Assembly: GCA_015520525.1 (NCBI GenBank)
Contig: WAPY01000027.1
Span: forward strand, 1-5,842
DNA from: Candidatus Woesearchaeota archaeon
GTDB taxonomy: Archaea > Nanobdellota > Nanobdellia > Woesearchaeales > WAPY01
Direction: 5' to 3'
DNA length: 5,842 bases
Below are positions 1 through 5,366 of this stretch, piece by piece; position 1 is the first letter of the stretch, and every line of letters begins with the position of its first letter. A model generated the notes under the pieces. The model saw only the letters and a list, made by a program, of their open reading frames with translations. It made no database searches and was not told where the DNA came from. Both the position numbers and the translations under genes were made by a program.

Positions 1-84
1 CAAAACTACTTGCAATTTCTGACAGAACTAAAAAGATTACTCCAATTAAAATTTGAAGATTTGAACAGCAAAGATTCTGTTTAA
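1..84 (+). CDS. C-terminal tail of an unidentified protein (5' partial)
   Basis: Reading from base 1 gives 27 sense codons and then TAA at 82-84. The peptide (QNYLQFLTELKRLLQ and on to LNSKDSV) looks like a charged amphipathic helix, as expected for a real protein end. The stop is followed at once by AT-rich sequence holding the TATA box of the tRNA gene, which fits a gene boundary. The other plus frames stop at about 20 and 56. The family cannot be recognised from so short a piece, and the region could still be non-coding; extending the contig to the left would settle it. Confidence 0.45.
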   Translation, partial: QNYLQFLTELKRLLQLKFEDLNSKDSV

Positions 85-88
85 TAAC

Positions 89-103
89 AAAAAAGTTTAT
101 ATA
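89..103 (+). promoter_or_regulatory. Archaeal promoter (BRE/TATA box) of tRNA-Tyr
   Basis: A run of A with a G (89-95, BRE-like) leads directly into TTTATATA (96-103). Archaeal transcription starts about 25 bases downstream of the box centre, near base 125, leaving a short leader before the tRNA at 139. It is the best TATA match in the window. Inferred from sequence and spacing only. Confidence 0.7.
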
Positions 104-138
104 CAATGTCAATCCTACTCTCTTTAGCAGGAAATCAA

Positions 139-265
139 CCCCGCCTAGCTCAATGGTGGAGCGTCCGGCTGTAGATTCCTACAGACAGTCACTATGTGAT
201 AGGATGAAAGTAGGATAGTCGGAGTAGTCACCGGAAGGTTCCCGGTTCGACCCCGGGGGCGGGGA
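139..265 (+). tRNA. tRNA-Tyr (anticodon GUA) with a 55-nt intron
   Basis: The mature cloverleaf is 72 nt. The acceptor stem CCCCGCC (139-145) pairs perfectly with GGCGGGG (258-264), and A265 is the discriminator; CCA is not encoded. The D stem is GCTC/GAGC (148-151/159-162). The anticodon stem is TCCGG/CCGGA (164-168/231-235), the variable loop is 5 nt, and the T stem CCCGG/CCGGG encloses a TTCGACC loop. The anticodon is GTA at 171-173. The C1-G72 pair with A73 is the tyrosine identity set of archaea and eukaryotes, while bacteria use G1-C72, so this gene also marks the contig as archaeal. The intron lies at 175-229, between positions 37 and 38, the usual archaeal site, and would be removed by the archaeal splicing endonuclease. 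U33-G34-U35-A36-G37 matches the UNUAR target of Pus7/TruD-type pseudouridine-35 synthases. Confidence 0.96.
175..229 (+). other. tRNA-Tyr intron with plausible bulge-helix-bulge (BHB)
   Basis: The cut sites are fixed by the cloverleaf: G174 is position 37 and A230 is position 38. A canonical BHB can be drawn. The anticodon stem is the outer helix. A 3-nt bulge 228-230 and a 3-nt bulge 173-175 flank a 4-bp central helix, 169-172 with 224-227 (two Watson-Crick and two G-U pairs). Both cuts then fall after the second bulge base, as the archaeal enzyme requires. The inner helix is weak (176-178 with 221-223), followed by CTAC/GTAG (179-182/210-213) and a small TCAC/GTGA hairpin (189-192/196-199). 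The pairing was drawn by hand, so the fold is tentative; the intron itself is firm. Confidence 0.85.
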
Positions 266-266
266 C

Positions 267-279
267 TTATTTTCCTTCT
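267..279 (+). terminator. Possible T-rich terminator of tRNA-Tyr
   Basis: The pyrimidine-rich stretch TTATTTTCCTTCT directly follows the tRNA 3' end. Archaeal RNA polymerase terminates at short T runs without needing a hairpin. The longest pure T run is only four bases, so this is weak evidence. Confidence 0.3.
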
Positions 280-292
280 AAATTTTAACAAG

Positions 293-300
293 TTTTTAAT
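293..300 (+). promoter_or_regulatory. Probable TATA box of the RSH gene
   Basis: TTTTTAAT is centred about 30 bases before the ATG at 327. This predicts a transcript with almost no leader (roughly 4 nt). No SD-like purine stretch lies before the ATG, which agrees with a leaderless or near-leaderless mRNA. Confidence 0.5.
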
Positions 301-326
301 ACTACAGATGCTACCTCTCATTTCCC

Positions 327-2261
327 ATGTCATATGTTGAAGTTACAAAAGGACTTAGTAAGGATGAATTCCTTAAAAAGATAAAAGGAGAGGACCCAAA
401 GGTTGATTTGAATCTTATTAGCAAAGCTTATGACATTGCCAAGAAAGCTCATGAGGGCCAGAGGAGAGAATCTAAAGATGATTATTTCATACATTTAACT
501 GAAGTAGCATACATTACTGCAACTTTGAAGAGCGACACGGTTACAGTTGTTTCTGCCCTCCTTCACGACACTTTAGAAGACACCAATTTAAAGCCTAAGG
601 TTATTGAGGAAAACTTTGGTAAGGAAGTTCTCAGTATTGTTGAGGCTGTTACAAAAATTCAAAACATAAAGTTTGCCCAGGAGGACAAGGCTGCAGAGAA
701 TATCAGAAAGGTCATACTTGCCACATCAAAGGATTTCAGAGTAATAATAGTTAAACTTGCAGATAGACTTCATAACATGAGAACATTGAGGTATATGCCG
801 AGGGACAAGCAGATTAGAATTGCTAAAGAGACCTTGGAAATTTATGTTCCTATAGCATACAAACTTGGAATATCAAGAATAAAATCTGAGCTTGAAGACC
901 TCTGCTTAAAATACCTTAATCCTAAAGCTTATGAGGACATAAAAAGAAAGATTGGTATGAAAAAAGAGGAGAGAACTGCTTTTGTAAAAAAGATGGTTGA
1001 TGAGTTTTCTCGGGAATTAAAAAAAGCAGGATTTGATGTTATAGTTACAGGCCGTGCAAAGTCATTCTACAGTGTTTATAGGAAGATGATAAGAAAGAAT
1101 AAGAGATTTGAGGAAATATACGACTTATTTGCCGCTAGAATAATCACTCATTCTGTTGAAGAATGCTACAGAGTTTTAGGGTTCATACACTCAAAGTACA
1201 AGCCTTTAATTGGAAGATTTAAGGATTATATTGCAATGCCAAAAGCCAATGGCTACCAATCTTTGCACACGGTTATTTTATTTGACAAAAGACCTGTTGA
1301 AGTCCAGATAAGAACCTTAAAAATGCACTATGAAGCTGAAGATGGAATTGCGGCGCACTGGAGATATAAAGGAACAGAGAGAGACAAACAGTTCGACCAA
1401 AGAATAAACTGGCTCAAGAGGATACTTACCTGGCTGAAGGATGCTGAGAACGCCAAGCAATTCGTTGATGATTTAAAAGTTGACTTATTCGAAGATGAAA
1501 TTGTTGTCCTAACTCCGAAGGGAGACCCAATAATTCTAAAAGAAGGTTCCACTCCTTTGGATTTCGCTTATGCCGTTCACACAGAGCTTGGAAACCATTG
1601 CAGCAAGGCAAAAGTTAACGGCCGATTGGTAAGCCTTGATTACAAACTTGAAAGCGGAGATGTGGTTGAGATACTGACTAAAAAAAATGCCAAGCCTTCA
1701 AGGTCGTGGCTTAGGTTTGTTAAAACAAGGAGCGCGGCTGCCAAAATAAGAAAAGCGTTGGGAATTAAGAAGGATGAGCTTAAATCCTCAGAGGAAAAGG
1801 GGTTAACCGAAAAAGAATTAATAGACCTCCTTGACTTAAAGGGGTTCAAAAAATCAAAGGTTCACCTTGCTAAATGCTGCAATCCCAAATATGGAGATGA
1901 AATAATAGGCATAAAAACCAAAGACGGAAGATTGGTTGTTCACAAAAAGAACTGCGCCAACCAATACGCAATATCTGAAAAGCAGAGGTTCATACTATCT
2001 TGGAAGCCAAGAGAAAATCTGAAGAAGTTCATACTAAGAATTAGCTTTATTGACAGGGTTGGTTTAATTGTTGACATACTGAACACTATTGCGAAAAGGA
2101 ATATAAATATAGACTCAGTCAAGAGCAGATCAACTGGAAACAAAGCTCTCCTTGATATTGAGATAGCCTTATTTGACAAAAGCATACTAGAAGATTTAGC
2201 ATCTGAGATAAGAATGATAAACAATGTTCTTAATGTGGAGATTATAGAAAAAAGTAGCTAA
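327..2261 (+). CDS. Bifunctional (p)ppGpp synthetase/hydrolase (RelA/SpoT homolog, RSH)
   Basis: This 644-residue protein has the full long-RSH order and should make and degrade the alarmone (p)ppGpp from GTP/GDP plus ATP in the cytosol. The HD hydrolase domain (about 30-190) keeps R47, the metal ligands H56, H80-D81 and D146, the catalytic pair E84-D85, and N150 in LADRLHNMRTL. The synthetase domain (about 240-350) keeps R243, D266, Y310 (ANGYQS) and E325 (VEVQIRT). RFKD at 297-300 is the RXKD signature of bifunctional enzymes; synthesis-only RelA has EXDD. Next come a TGS domain (388-450; H418 likely matches the histidine that contacts the tRNA 3' end on the ribosome), a short helical part, a CC zinc-binding domain (C517, C518, H539, C543) and a C-terminal ACT domain (about 566-641). 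It is shorter than B. subtilis Rel (734) or E. coli SpoT (702), mainly before the CC motif. Arginine is mostly AGA/AGG, as in the neighbours, so no recent transfer is visible. It appears to be transcribed alone. Confidence 0.96.
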   Translation: MSYVEVTKGLSKDEFLKKIKGEDPKVDLNLISKAYDIAKKAHEGQRRESKDDYFIHLTEVAYITATLKSDTVTVVSALLHDTLEDTNLKPKVIEENFGKEVLSIVEAVTKIQNIKFAQEDKAAENIRKVILATSKDFRVIIVKLADRLHNMRTLRYMPRDKQIRIAKETLEIYVPIAYKLGISRIKSELEDLCLKYLNPKAYEDIKRKIGMKKEERTAFVKKMVDEFSRELKKAGFDVIVTGRAKSFYSVYRKMIRKNKRFEEIYDLFAARIITHSVEECYRVLGFIHSKYKPLIGRFKDYIAMPKANGYQSLHTVILFDKRPVEVQIRTLKMHYEAEDGIAAHWRYKGTERDKQFDQRINWLKRILTWLKDAENAKQFVDDLKVDLFEDEIVVLTPKGDPIILKEGSTPLDFAYAVHTELGNHCSKAKVNGRLVSLDYKLESGDVVEILTKKNAKPSRSWLRFVKTRSAAAKIRKALGIKKDELKSSEEKGLTEKELIDLLDLKGFKKSKVHLAKCCNPKYGDEIIGIKTKDGRLVVHKKNCANQYAISEKQRFILSWKPRENLKKFILRISFIDRVGLIVDILNTIAKRNINIDSVKSRSTGNKALLDIEIALFDKSILEDLASEIRMINNVLNVEIIEKSS

Positions 2262-2300
2262 CTGCTCAATTCTTAAAATTTTAGGCAGCAAACAGAAACA

Positions 2301-2308
2301 TTTAAATA
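2301..2308 (+). promoter_or_regulatory. TATA box of the eS17-Alba unit
   Basis: TTTAAATA, preceded by A-rich sequence, is centred 27 bases before the eS17 ATG at 2332. The expected transcription start falls on or next to the A of the start codon, and no SD motif precedes it, so the mRNA is predicted to be leaderless. Confidence 0.65.
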
Positions 2309-2331
2309 TTGAATTGTAACTCCTTGCGATT

Positions 2332-2526
2332 ATGGGGAGGATAAAAACGACTTTAATAAAGAGGGTTTCAACTGAGATTTACGACTTGAACAAGGATAAG
2401 ATCACTGAGGACTATGAGGAAAATAAGAAAATCCTCAATGAGATTATTCAAATCCGTTCTAAGAAGTTGAGGAATGCTATTGCAGGTTACATTACTAGGT
2501 TGAAGAAAGAAAAAGAAATTATCTAA
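2332..2526 (+). CDS. rps17e: Small ribosomal subunit protein eS17
   Basis: This 64-residue basic protein belongs to eS17 (S17e), a ribosomal protein shared by archaea and eukaryotes and absent from bacteria. The recognisable pattern is MGRIKTTLIKR at the N-terminus, a central acidic stretch followed by NKK (about 25-33), and the C-terminal KKLRNAIAGYITRL block (about 44-57), the most conserved part of the family. The length fits archaeal members (about 60-70). The start is supported by the TATA box 27 bases upstream. It is the first gene of a two-gene unit with Alba, whose SD site covers this gene's TAA stop, so the two are probably co-transcribed and perhaps translationally coupled. Confidence 0.95.
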   Translation: MGRIKTTLIKRVSTEIYDLNKDKITEDYEENKKILNEIIQIRSKKLRNAIAGYITRLKKEKEII

Positions 2527-2531
2527 GGAGG
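2525..2531 (+). promoter_or_regulatory. Strong Shine-Dalgarno site of alba
   Basis: AAGGAGG lies 8 bases before the ATG at 2540 and overlaps the last two bases of the eS17 stop codon. It is the strongest SD-like site I see next to a gene start here and sets the alba start. An out-of-frame ATG at 2533 sits too close to the SD to be useful. Confidence 0.85.
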
Positions 2532-2539
2532 AATGAAAA

Positions 2540-2827
2540 ATGTCAGCAGACAACTCAATATTTGTTGGGAACAAAGCCTTTATGAACTATGTAACAGCAG
2601 TTGTTATGCAGTTCACAACTAAAGACGCAGAAGAAGTAGTAATAAAAGCGAGAGGAAAATTCATAAGCAGAGCAGTTGATATAGCGGAAGTTGCTTCAAA
2701 GAGGTTCTTAAACGGAAAAGTTGAAGTTAGCAACATAAAGATTGACTCAGAAGAATTTGAGAACAAAGAAGGAAAGCAGGTTAGAGTATCAACTATTGAA
2801 ATAACATTGAGAAAAAAGAGTGAGTAA
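2540..2827 (+). CDS. albA: Alba family DNA/RNA-binding chromatin protein
   Basis: This 95-residue protein has the whole Alba (Sac10b) fold. Alba dimers coat and bridge DNA and also bind RNA, acting as a main nucleoid protein in many archaea. The diagnostic parts are the N-terminal VGNKAFMNYV (9-18; usually GKKPVMNYV), VVIKARGKFISRAVD (33-47), the SKRFL segment (53-57), an acidic turn where the DNA-gripping hairpin lies (about 70-80), and the closing VSTIEITLRKK (83-93). The length is typical. K12 corresponds to the conserved second lysine of the DNA-binding loop. The first lysine (K16 of Sulfolobus Alba, the known acetylation site) is Asn11 here. It lies 13 bases after eS17 in one transcript, giving high SD-driven output, which suits an abundant protein. 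Whether it binds mainly DNA or RNA cannot be told from sequence. Confidence 0.95.
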   Translation: MSADNSIFVGNKAFMNYVTAVVMQFTTKDAEEVVIKARGKFISRAVDIAEVASKRFLNGKVEVSNIKIDSEEFENKEGKQVRVSTIEITLRKKSE

Positions 2828-2850
2828 ACAAATAAAGCAATAAAGTGCAA

Positions 2851-2870
2851 TCTTTTCTTTTTATTTATTT
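2851..2870 (+). terminator. T-rich terminator of the eS17-Alba unit
   Basis: The stretch consists of T runs of three to five bases broken by single C or A (TCTTTTCTTTTTATTTATTT) and starts 24 bases after the alba stop. Archaeal terminators are T tracts on the non-template strand. It lies in the convergent gap between alba and the minus-strand tRNA-Arg. No comparable T tract serves the opposite strand here. Confidence 0.65.
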
Positions 2871-2921
2871 AAAATTCAATTTCTGAACTTGCTCATTTTG
2901 GCCTAACTTAATTATAGAATA

Positions 2922-2995
2922 CGAGCCTGCAGGGATTTGAACCCTGATTATCCGGTCCGAAGCCGGACGCACTATCCAGGTTATGCTACAGGCCC
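2922..2995 (-). tRNA. tRNA-Arg (anticodon UCG)
   Basis: Read on the minus strand, the acceptor stem is GGGCCTG/CAGGCTC (one G-U pair) with discriminator G73. The D stem is GCAT/GTGC with the usual GG in the loop. The anticodon stem is TCCGG/CCGGA around loop CTTCGGA, giving anticodon TCG at plus-strand 2958-2960. The variable loop is 4 nt, and the T stem CAGGG/CCCTG encloses TTCAAAT. The total is 74 nt, without intron and without encoded CCA. It should read CGA and possibly other CGN arginine codons; the local genes use mostly AGA/AGG, so it serves minority codons here. It is convergent with the eS17-Alba unit and divergent from LysRS. Confidence 0.96.
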
Positions 2996-3016
2996 GAACA
3001 GAGAAGTATCTGCAAG

Positions 3017-3024
3017 TATTAAAA
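3017..3024 (-). promoter_or_regulatory. TATA box of tRNA-Arg
   Basis: On the minus strand this reads TTTTAATA, centred about 25 bases before the tRNA 5' end at 2995. That is the standard archaeal distance to a start site at or next to the mature 5' end. Confidence 0.5.
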
Positions 3025-3061
3025 TTTTGCTAAAGCAGAAGATTTCAATATCGTCGAAACA

Positions 3062-3069
3062 TTTATATT
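3062..3069 (+). promoter_or_regulatory. TATA box of the LysRS gene
   Basis: TTTATATT, preceded by GAAACA, is centred about 26 bases before the ATG at 3091. The predicted transcription start coincides with that ATG. This decides the start codon: a TTG at 3076 in the same frame would lie upstream of the transcript. Confidence 0.65.
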
Positions 3070-3090
3070 GCTCTTTTGAATCTACCCCTT

Positions 3091-4719
3091 ATGGAAAACG
3101 CAGGAGAAAAAGAATCTTTGTTTTGGGCGGACAGTTTAGCTGATAAAATTATAAACAGGAAAAAGTACCATTACCTTGATAAAGAAATAAAAAAACCCTC
3201 TGTTTTTGTGGTTAAAACATCTGCTTCATTGTCGGGAGTTCTTCATATTGGAAGGTTGAGCGACAGCATAAGAGGAGATTCAGTCTACAGAGCCTTAAAG
3301 GATAAGGGAGTTAATGCTAAATTAATTTGGGTTGCTGAAGATATGGACCCTTTGAGGAAGATTCCAAAAGGAGTGCCGAAGGAGTTTGAGCAGTATATTG
3401 GAATGCCCGTAACAAAAGTTCCCGACCCATTTGGATGCCACGACAGCTACGCGGAACATTTCAAAGAAGAATATATGAAAGACATAAAAAAATTCTTGCA
3501 TGATGATGTTGAGATTTACTCAATGAGTGAAGAGTATAAAAAGGGAACATTCAAACCATTCATAAAAAAGGCTGTTGAAAATTCTGAACTAATAAGGCAA
3601 ATACTTAACAAATACAGGGATAATAAACTTCCGGAAGGCTGGAGTCCTTGGAAGCCCATATGCAAGAAATGCGGGAAGCTTGAGACGACAAAAGTTTTGG
3701 AAGTTAAGAATGGAAAAGTTCATTATGTATGCTCAGATTACCATTTTAAATCATCAGTTGCTAAAGGATGCGGCTATGAAGGATGGGCGGATCCGCTGGA
3801 AGATGAAGGAAAGCTCATGTGGAAAACGGAATGGGCTGCTCAGTGGGCTCTTTGGGGTGTCGTCAGTGAGGGAGCGGGTAAGGAGTACGCTGTTCCAAAT
3901 TCAGCCTTCTGGATAAATGCGGAGATTGCTGAAAAGGTGTTTGATTATCCCATGCCTGAACCAATATTCTATGAACATCTTCTCATCGACGGGGTTAAGA
4001 TGTCCGCTTCTCTTGGCAATGTTGTTTATCCAAGAGATTGGCTTGAAGTCGCACCTCCCGATTTGTTAAGGTTTTTTTACAACAAGAGATTAATGAAGAC
4101 GAGAAGCTTCTCCTGGAAGGACCTGCCGGTTCTGTATGATGACTATGACAAAGCAGAGAGAGTTTACTTTGGAGAGTTAAAACTTGATAATGAAAAAGAA
4201 GAAGCTCATCTTAAAAGGTTGTATGAAATATCTGTCATAAATTTGCCTAAGCTTCCCATGAAGATGAACTTTTCATACGCAGTTGTTCTGTCTCAAATAA
4301 CACAATCTGAAGAGCAGGCAATAAATATACTGAAAAAGACAGGGCATTACCAACCTGAAAATGAAGAGAGAATTGCGAGACGATTAAAGTATGCGAAAGT
4401 TTGGGTTGAAAAGTATGCTCCTGAAAGATATAAATTTACACTTCAAGAGGCAAGTCAGATAAAACTGAGTGATAAGGAAAAGGAGGTTGTCTCAAAAGTT
4501 TTGGACGAATTAAAATCGGCTGTTAAGAACAACCTTTCAGACAAAGAACTCCACCAAAAGTTTTATGAGATCTGCCAACAGGAAGGGATAAAAACAAGAG
4601 ACTTTTTTAAACTTATGTATTCCATCCTGTTGAACAAAGACCACGGACCAAAACTAGCGTCCTTCCTTTTGATGCTCGGAAACAAAGCGATTGACATACT
4701 GAAGAAAAGCATAGAGTAG
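3091..4719 (+). CDS. lysS: Class I lysyl-tRNA synthetase
   Basis: This 542-residue enzyme charges tRNA-Lys. It is of class I, the archaeal type, unrelated to the class II LysRS of most bacteria. The HIGH-like motif is HIGR (52-55) and the KMSKS-like motif is KMSAS (303-307), in a Rossmann-type core. Family hallmarks include AEDMDPLRK (82-90), the block PDPFGCHDSYAEHF (111-124), a zinc-binding insert (C191, C194, C214, C227) and WKTEWAAQWALWG (244-256). The region after about 330 is helical and should bind the anticodon stem-loop. Where many archaeal class I LysRS have a GKDHA motif this protein has GKEYA (263-267) and then a divergent stretch, which I believe recurs in DPANN relatives. I chose ATG 3091 because the protein then begins ahead of the usual LFWAD segment and the TATA box fits. 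The length is normal for the family. Its own promoter makes it monocistronic. Confidence 0.95.
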   Translation: MENAGEKESLFWADSLADKIINRKKYHYLDKEIKKPSVFVVKTSASLSGVLHIGRLSDSIRGDSVYRALKDKGVNAKLIWVAEDMDPLRKIPKGVPKEFEQYIGMPVTKVPDPFGCHDSYAEHFKEEYMKDIKKFLHDDVEIYSMSEEYKKGTFKPFIKKAVENSELIRQILNKYRDNKLPEGWSPWKPICKKCGKLETTKVLEVKNGKVHYVCSDYHFKSSVAKGCGYEGWADPLEDEGKLMWKTEWAAQWALWGVVSEGAGKEYAVPNSAFWINAEIAEKVFDYPMPEPIFYEHLLIDGVKMSASLGNVVYPRDWLEVAPPDLLRFFYNKRLMKTRSFSWKDLPVLYDDYDKAERVYFGELKLDNEKEEAHLKRLYEISVINLPKLPMKMNFSYAVVLSQITQSEEQAINILKKTGHYQPENEERIARRLKYAKVWVEKYAPERYKFTLQEASQIKLSDKEKEVVSKVLDELKSAVKNNLSDKELHQKFYEICQQEGIKTRDFFKLMYSILLNKDHGPKLASFLLMLGNKAIDILKKSIE

Positions 4720-4738
4720 AATAACAACAAACAAAAGC

Positions 4739-4746
4739 TTTTTAAA
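4739..4746 (+). promoter_or_regulatory. TATA box of the unknown gene-scpB unit
   Basis: TTTTTAAA, preceded by an A-rich BRE-like stretch, is centred about 26 bases before the ATG at 4769, again predicting a leaderless mRNA. It lies in the 49-base gap after the LysRS stop, so this unit has a promoter of its own. Confidence 0.6.
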
Positions 4747-4768
4747 TTGTTCTCTTATTCTTTAAACC

Positions 4769-5350
4769 ATGAGCAAGGAATTTGAAAATCCAATAACTGC
4801 AAGGGCGATAATTGAAATATTGGGAAAGCCAAAAGAGTATGTGTCGTCAACATTAAAGCTCATTGTCAACGGAATTGAGAACAAGGAGAATATAATTGTT
4901 GTAAAAAAAGAATTCTTTGAGCCGGAAGAGAATGAAGGCATGTTCACAGCTTTTACTGAGCTTGAGCTTCAATTTAAGAGCTTAAATGATGTTGTTGCGT
5001 TCTGCTTTGAGAATCTTCCAACTTCAATAGAAATACTTGAACCACCAGCATTAACAACTGAAGCAAGGTTTTTAACAGAATTCTTAACTGGCTTGCTCGC
5101 AAAACTCCACAAACTCAACGAAGAATTGCAGGTTGAGAAGCAGAAGAATAAAATCTTGAACAACAACTTAGAGAAATCATTAAGAAATCTTGTTATACTA
5201 ACAATCTCAAGATCAAAGGATAAATCTATGAATGCTGAAGCAGTGTCAAGGTTTATAGGAGTAAATAAAGACCAGCTTCTTCCACTGCTTAGAAGTTGGG
5301 TTAAGCAGGGTTTCATAGTAGAAGAAGATGGTTATTTTAAAGTAAAATAA
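4769..5350 (+). CDS. Conserved-looking protein of unknown function: alpha/beta domain, coiled coil, winged helix
   Basis: I cannot name a function for this 193-residue protein. The N-terminal part (about 8-95) reads as a small alpha/beta domain: helix ARAIIEILGKPKEYV, strand IIVVKKEF, a helix from about 71, and strand TSIEILEP (85-92). Similar N-terminal patterns (ILGKPKE, FTELELQFK, PTSIEILEP) are, to my recollection, common in hypothetical proteins of DPANN archaea. Residues about 100-140 form a long charged helix with heptad-like leucines (LLAKLHKLNEEL and on), a likely coiled coil and dimerisation element. The C-terminus (about 141-193) looks like a winged helix: helix NAEAVSRFIG, recognition helix DQLLPLLRSWVKQG, wing strands FIVEEDGYFKV. 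No signal peptide or membrane segment is present, so it should be cytosolic. It precedes scpB by 16 bases in what looks like one operon, so a role near chromosome segregation or DNA binding is possible. That is inference. Confidence 0.85.
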   Translation: MSKEFENPITARAIIEILGKPKEYVSSTLKLIVNGIENKENIIVVKKEFFEPEENEGMFTAFTELELQFKSLNDVVAFCFENLPTSIEILEPPALTTEARFLTEFLTGLLAKLHKLNEELQVEKQKNKILNNNLEKSLRNLVILTISRSKDKSMNAEAVSRFIGVNKDQLLPLLRSWVKQGFIVEEDGYFKVK

Positions 5351-5356
5351 ATTCTC

Positions 5357-5360
5357 GGTG
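5357..5360 (+). promoter_or_regulatory. Short Shine-Dalgarno site of scpB
   Basis: GGTG lies 6 bases before the ATG at 5367 and matches part of the GGAGGTGAT complement of the 16S rRNA tail. It is short but well spaced and supports the chosen start, in line with SD use by the second gene of a unit. Confidence 0.5.
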
Positions 5361-5366
5361 TTATTT

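Noticed and set aside
200..229. Short repeats TAGGAT (200-205, 211-216) and TAGTC (216-220, 225-229) inside the tRNA intron
   Set aside because: The units are five to six bases, twice each, in a small intron. This is too short to mean more than local slippage or chance.
145..333. Minus-strand 62-codon open frame
   Set aside because: It is antisense to the complete tRNA-Tyr gene and its flank, has no recognisable domain, and its cysteine/proline/arginine-rich product reflects the complement of tRNA sequence.
2262..2288. Possible hairpin terminator after the RSH gene (CTGC ... GCAG)
   Set aside because: The stem is only four base pairs around a 19-base AT-rich loop, with no T run after it. 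It is no better than chance.
3076..3090. Upstream TTG start for LysRS
   Set aside because: It adds five residues (MNLPL) but lies only about 10 bases after the TATA box, ahead of the expected transcription start, with no SD. ATG 3091 fits the promoter spacing.
2937..3143. Plus-strand 68-codon open frame
   Set aside because: It runs antisense through tRNA-Arg, over both promoters of the divergent region, and into the start of the LysRS gene. It has no family resemblance and no start signal.
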